Below, one piece after another: positions 62,811-64,000 of a stretch of DNA of 64,000 nt (position 1 is its first letter; every line of letters starts with the position of its first letter). The stretch lies in contig JACRPL010000008.1 in the NCBI GenBank assembly GCA_016223245.1, forward strand, positions 1 to 64,000, in the 5' to 3' direction. The translations under genes were made by a program, and so were the position numbers. The stretch comes from Candidatus Saganbacteria bacterium (GTDB lineage Bacteria; Margulisbacteria; WOR-1; XYC2-FULL-46-14; XYC2-FULL-37-10). Under the pieces are notes generated by a model that worked only from the letters and a program-made list of their open reading frames with translations, had not been told where the DNA came from and ran no database searches.

Positions 62811-64000
62811 TGTTTAAACGCCCGATCGTCACAATTGCAATTCTTTATGCGCTTCTAATAATTCTTCTAAGGCCTATGATCCCTGTTCCCGAGAGACCAA
62901 ACTTCAATACCGATAAAAAAGAAATACCAGCGATCTCCGCGATCAACGAAAAATTCATGGATGTGATTAAGAAAACCACACCTGCACCATATGATGCACT
63001 TCTTGGAAGCATTGTTTTCGGGACAAACGTTTCTCCTCTCGATACTGGCCTTAAGGACAGGTATAAAAAAGTCGGATTGGCTCATCTTTTGGTCGCATCG
63101 GGGACCCAGATCTCGATATTGATCGGGGTATGCCTTGCGATGATCCGATATTTTAAAATAAAAATGGGAATCGGCGTTGTTGCAGTTTCGATCGTAAATA
63201 TTTTGTTCACAATAACGACAGGCTGCGGGCCATCAATGGTCAGAGCTGCAGTCATGGGGGAAATTGCTCTTATTGGCCTATTATTCGACAGGGAATCGGA
63301 AATATATACTTCGCTTGCTCTTTCTGCCTTGGTATTATTTATCGTTGATCCGCTTAATTTATTTGATCTGGGATTTCAATTGAGTTTTTCGGCTACTTGG
63401 GCTCTTGTTTATTTTTGTCCGGTATTGGAAGAAAAAGGGATCCCATCTATTATATGCGTATCTTTAGCGCCCATTTTGGCGACACTTCCCATTTCTCTTT
63501 ATAATTTCAATCAAATATCAATAGTTTCGCTATTGGTCAATATATTGGTCGTCCCATGGATCGAATTTCTTACAATAGCGGGTTTTGTTTCGACATTCTT
63601 TGGTGTATTTTTTCTTCCGATCGCCGCAATAATGAATTTTTTACTTTATATCGCGCTTAAATTCTTGAACGGCATAGTGTATACTTTCTCGGGTCTTACT
63701 TTTTCATGCGTTTACTTAAAACAGCCTTGGTTCCCTTTCGTGATAATATATTACGCTGGATTGATCTGCTTTGCCGAAAGATTAAAGGGGAAAAGAGTGT
63801 TTAAACTGAACAAAGAAAATATAATATTGATCGGATTGTTGTTTGTCGGGCTGTTCACATGGAATATTGCCGTATCGCCAAGTTCCGCATTTGCCCAAAA
63901 CGATCTTCAGATATCGGTTATAGATGTAAAGCAAGGGGACTCGATCTTCATTAAGAGCCCATCCGGCAAAACAATGCTGATCGATGGCGGGCCAAAATTC
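62810..64000 (+). CDS. comEC: ComEC/Rec2 DNA-uptake channel (cut by window end)
   Basis: 397 codons to the window end. Starts MFKRPIVTIAILYALLI at the TAATG overlap with comEA. Competence domain: GLAHLLVASGTQISILIGV, GCGPSMVRAAVMG and LGFQLSFSATWALVYF with many membrane helices (~90-350). The metallo-beta-lactamase-like domain begins at ISVIDVKQGDSIF and LIDGGPKF, where the window stops. The protein carries single-stranded DNA across the inner membrane in transformation. Confidence 0.93.
   Translation, partial: MFKRPIVTIAILYALLIILLRPMIPVPERPNFNTDKKEIPAISAINEKFMDVIKKTTPAPYDALLGSIVFGTNVSPLDTGLKDRYKKVGLAHLLVASGTQISILIGVCLAMIRYFKIKMGIGVVAVSIVNILFTITTGCGPSMVRAAVMGEIALIGLLFDRESEIYTSLALSALVLFIVDPLNLFDLGFQLSFSATWALVYFCPVLEEKGIPSIICVSLAPILATLPISLYNFNQISIVSLLVNILVVPWIEFLTIAGFVSTFFGVFFLPIAAIMNFLLYIALKFLNGIVYTFSGLTFSCVYLKQPWFPFVIIYYAGLICFAERLKGKRVFKLNKENIILIGLLFVGLFTWNIAVSPSSAFAQNDLQISVIDVKQGDSIFIKSPSGKTMLIDGGPKF

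Overview
The window looks like a contiguous chromosomal piece of an uncultured, probably anaerobic diderm bacterium. Supporting signs are outer-membrane beta-barrel proteins (one carrying SLH domains), lipoproteins, LpxB-like and MsbA-like genes, heptosyltransferases, and a C-terminal 'NYPNPFN' FlgD/T9SS-like domain. Housekeeping genes are densely packed with 4-bp or 'TAATG' overlaps, and essential genes carry many short palindromic insertions. This combination recalls candidate phyla such as Margulisbacteria/WOR-1 (Saganbacteria), but that placement is inference. No rRNA, tRNA, CRISPR array or transposase gene was recognised.

Layout. 1-8674 (+): a surface/export block with a modular secreted protein, a PorV-like barrel with SLH domains, a P/A/K-rich membrane protein and a large barrel-like protein with a duplicated helical module. 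8675-11184: an intergenic repeat region, then enolase, whose 5' end is duplicated around an inserted DinD/BRO-like gene. 11241-12399 (-): yqeY with a HEPN/MNT module. 12436-15834: a lipoprotein diverging from two small envelope proteins. 15836-17410 (-): isocitrate dehydrogenase and a DUF4258/DUF2283 pair. 17512-29927 (+): a long essential run ddl-ftsQ-ftsZ-cbiM-miaB-prs-hom-clpC-leuS. 30304-42465 (-): an outer-polysaccharide/LPS-type cluster (two LpxB-like proteins around an MsbA-like exporter, two GT9, two GT4, two GT2, one polytopic GT-C-like protein) interrupted by an AbrB/PIN module. 42502-50906: thrC, a second DUF4258/DUF2283 pair, hisS-aspS, an esterase-like hydrolase, purA, queC. 50907-53592: accessory DNA (RHH/PIN module, split beta-propeller gene) in which the 3' end of queC is present three times. 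53594-64000 (+): amj, ribF, rpsO-pnp, a lipoprotein, purL, a lytic transglycosylase and comEA-comEC (cut by the window end).

Three themes run across the window. (1) Accessory genes sit at the ends of housekeeping genes (eno 5' end, queC 3' end) and are bounded by diverged partial copies of that gene end. (2) Several families of short palindromic or simple repeats lie in frame inside essential enzymes (leuS, miaB, hom, hisS, queC, pnp), inside signal peptides, and just upstream of start codons where they supply G-rich ribosome-binding sequences. (3) First genes of operons often have a good sigma-70-type promoter whose -10 box ends 3-10 nt before the start codon, with no Shine-Dalgarno sequence, which predicts leaderless mRNAs; internal genes rely on Shine-Dalgarno sequences or stop/start overlaps.
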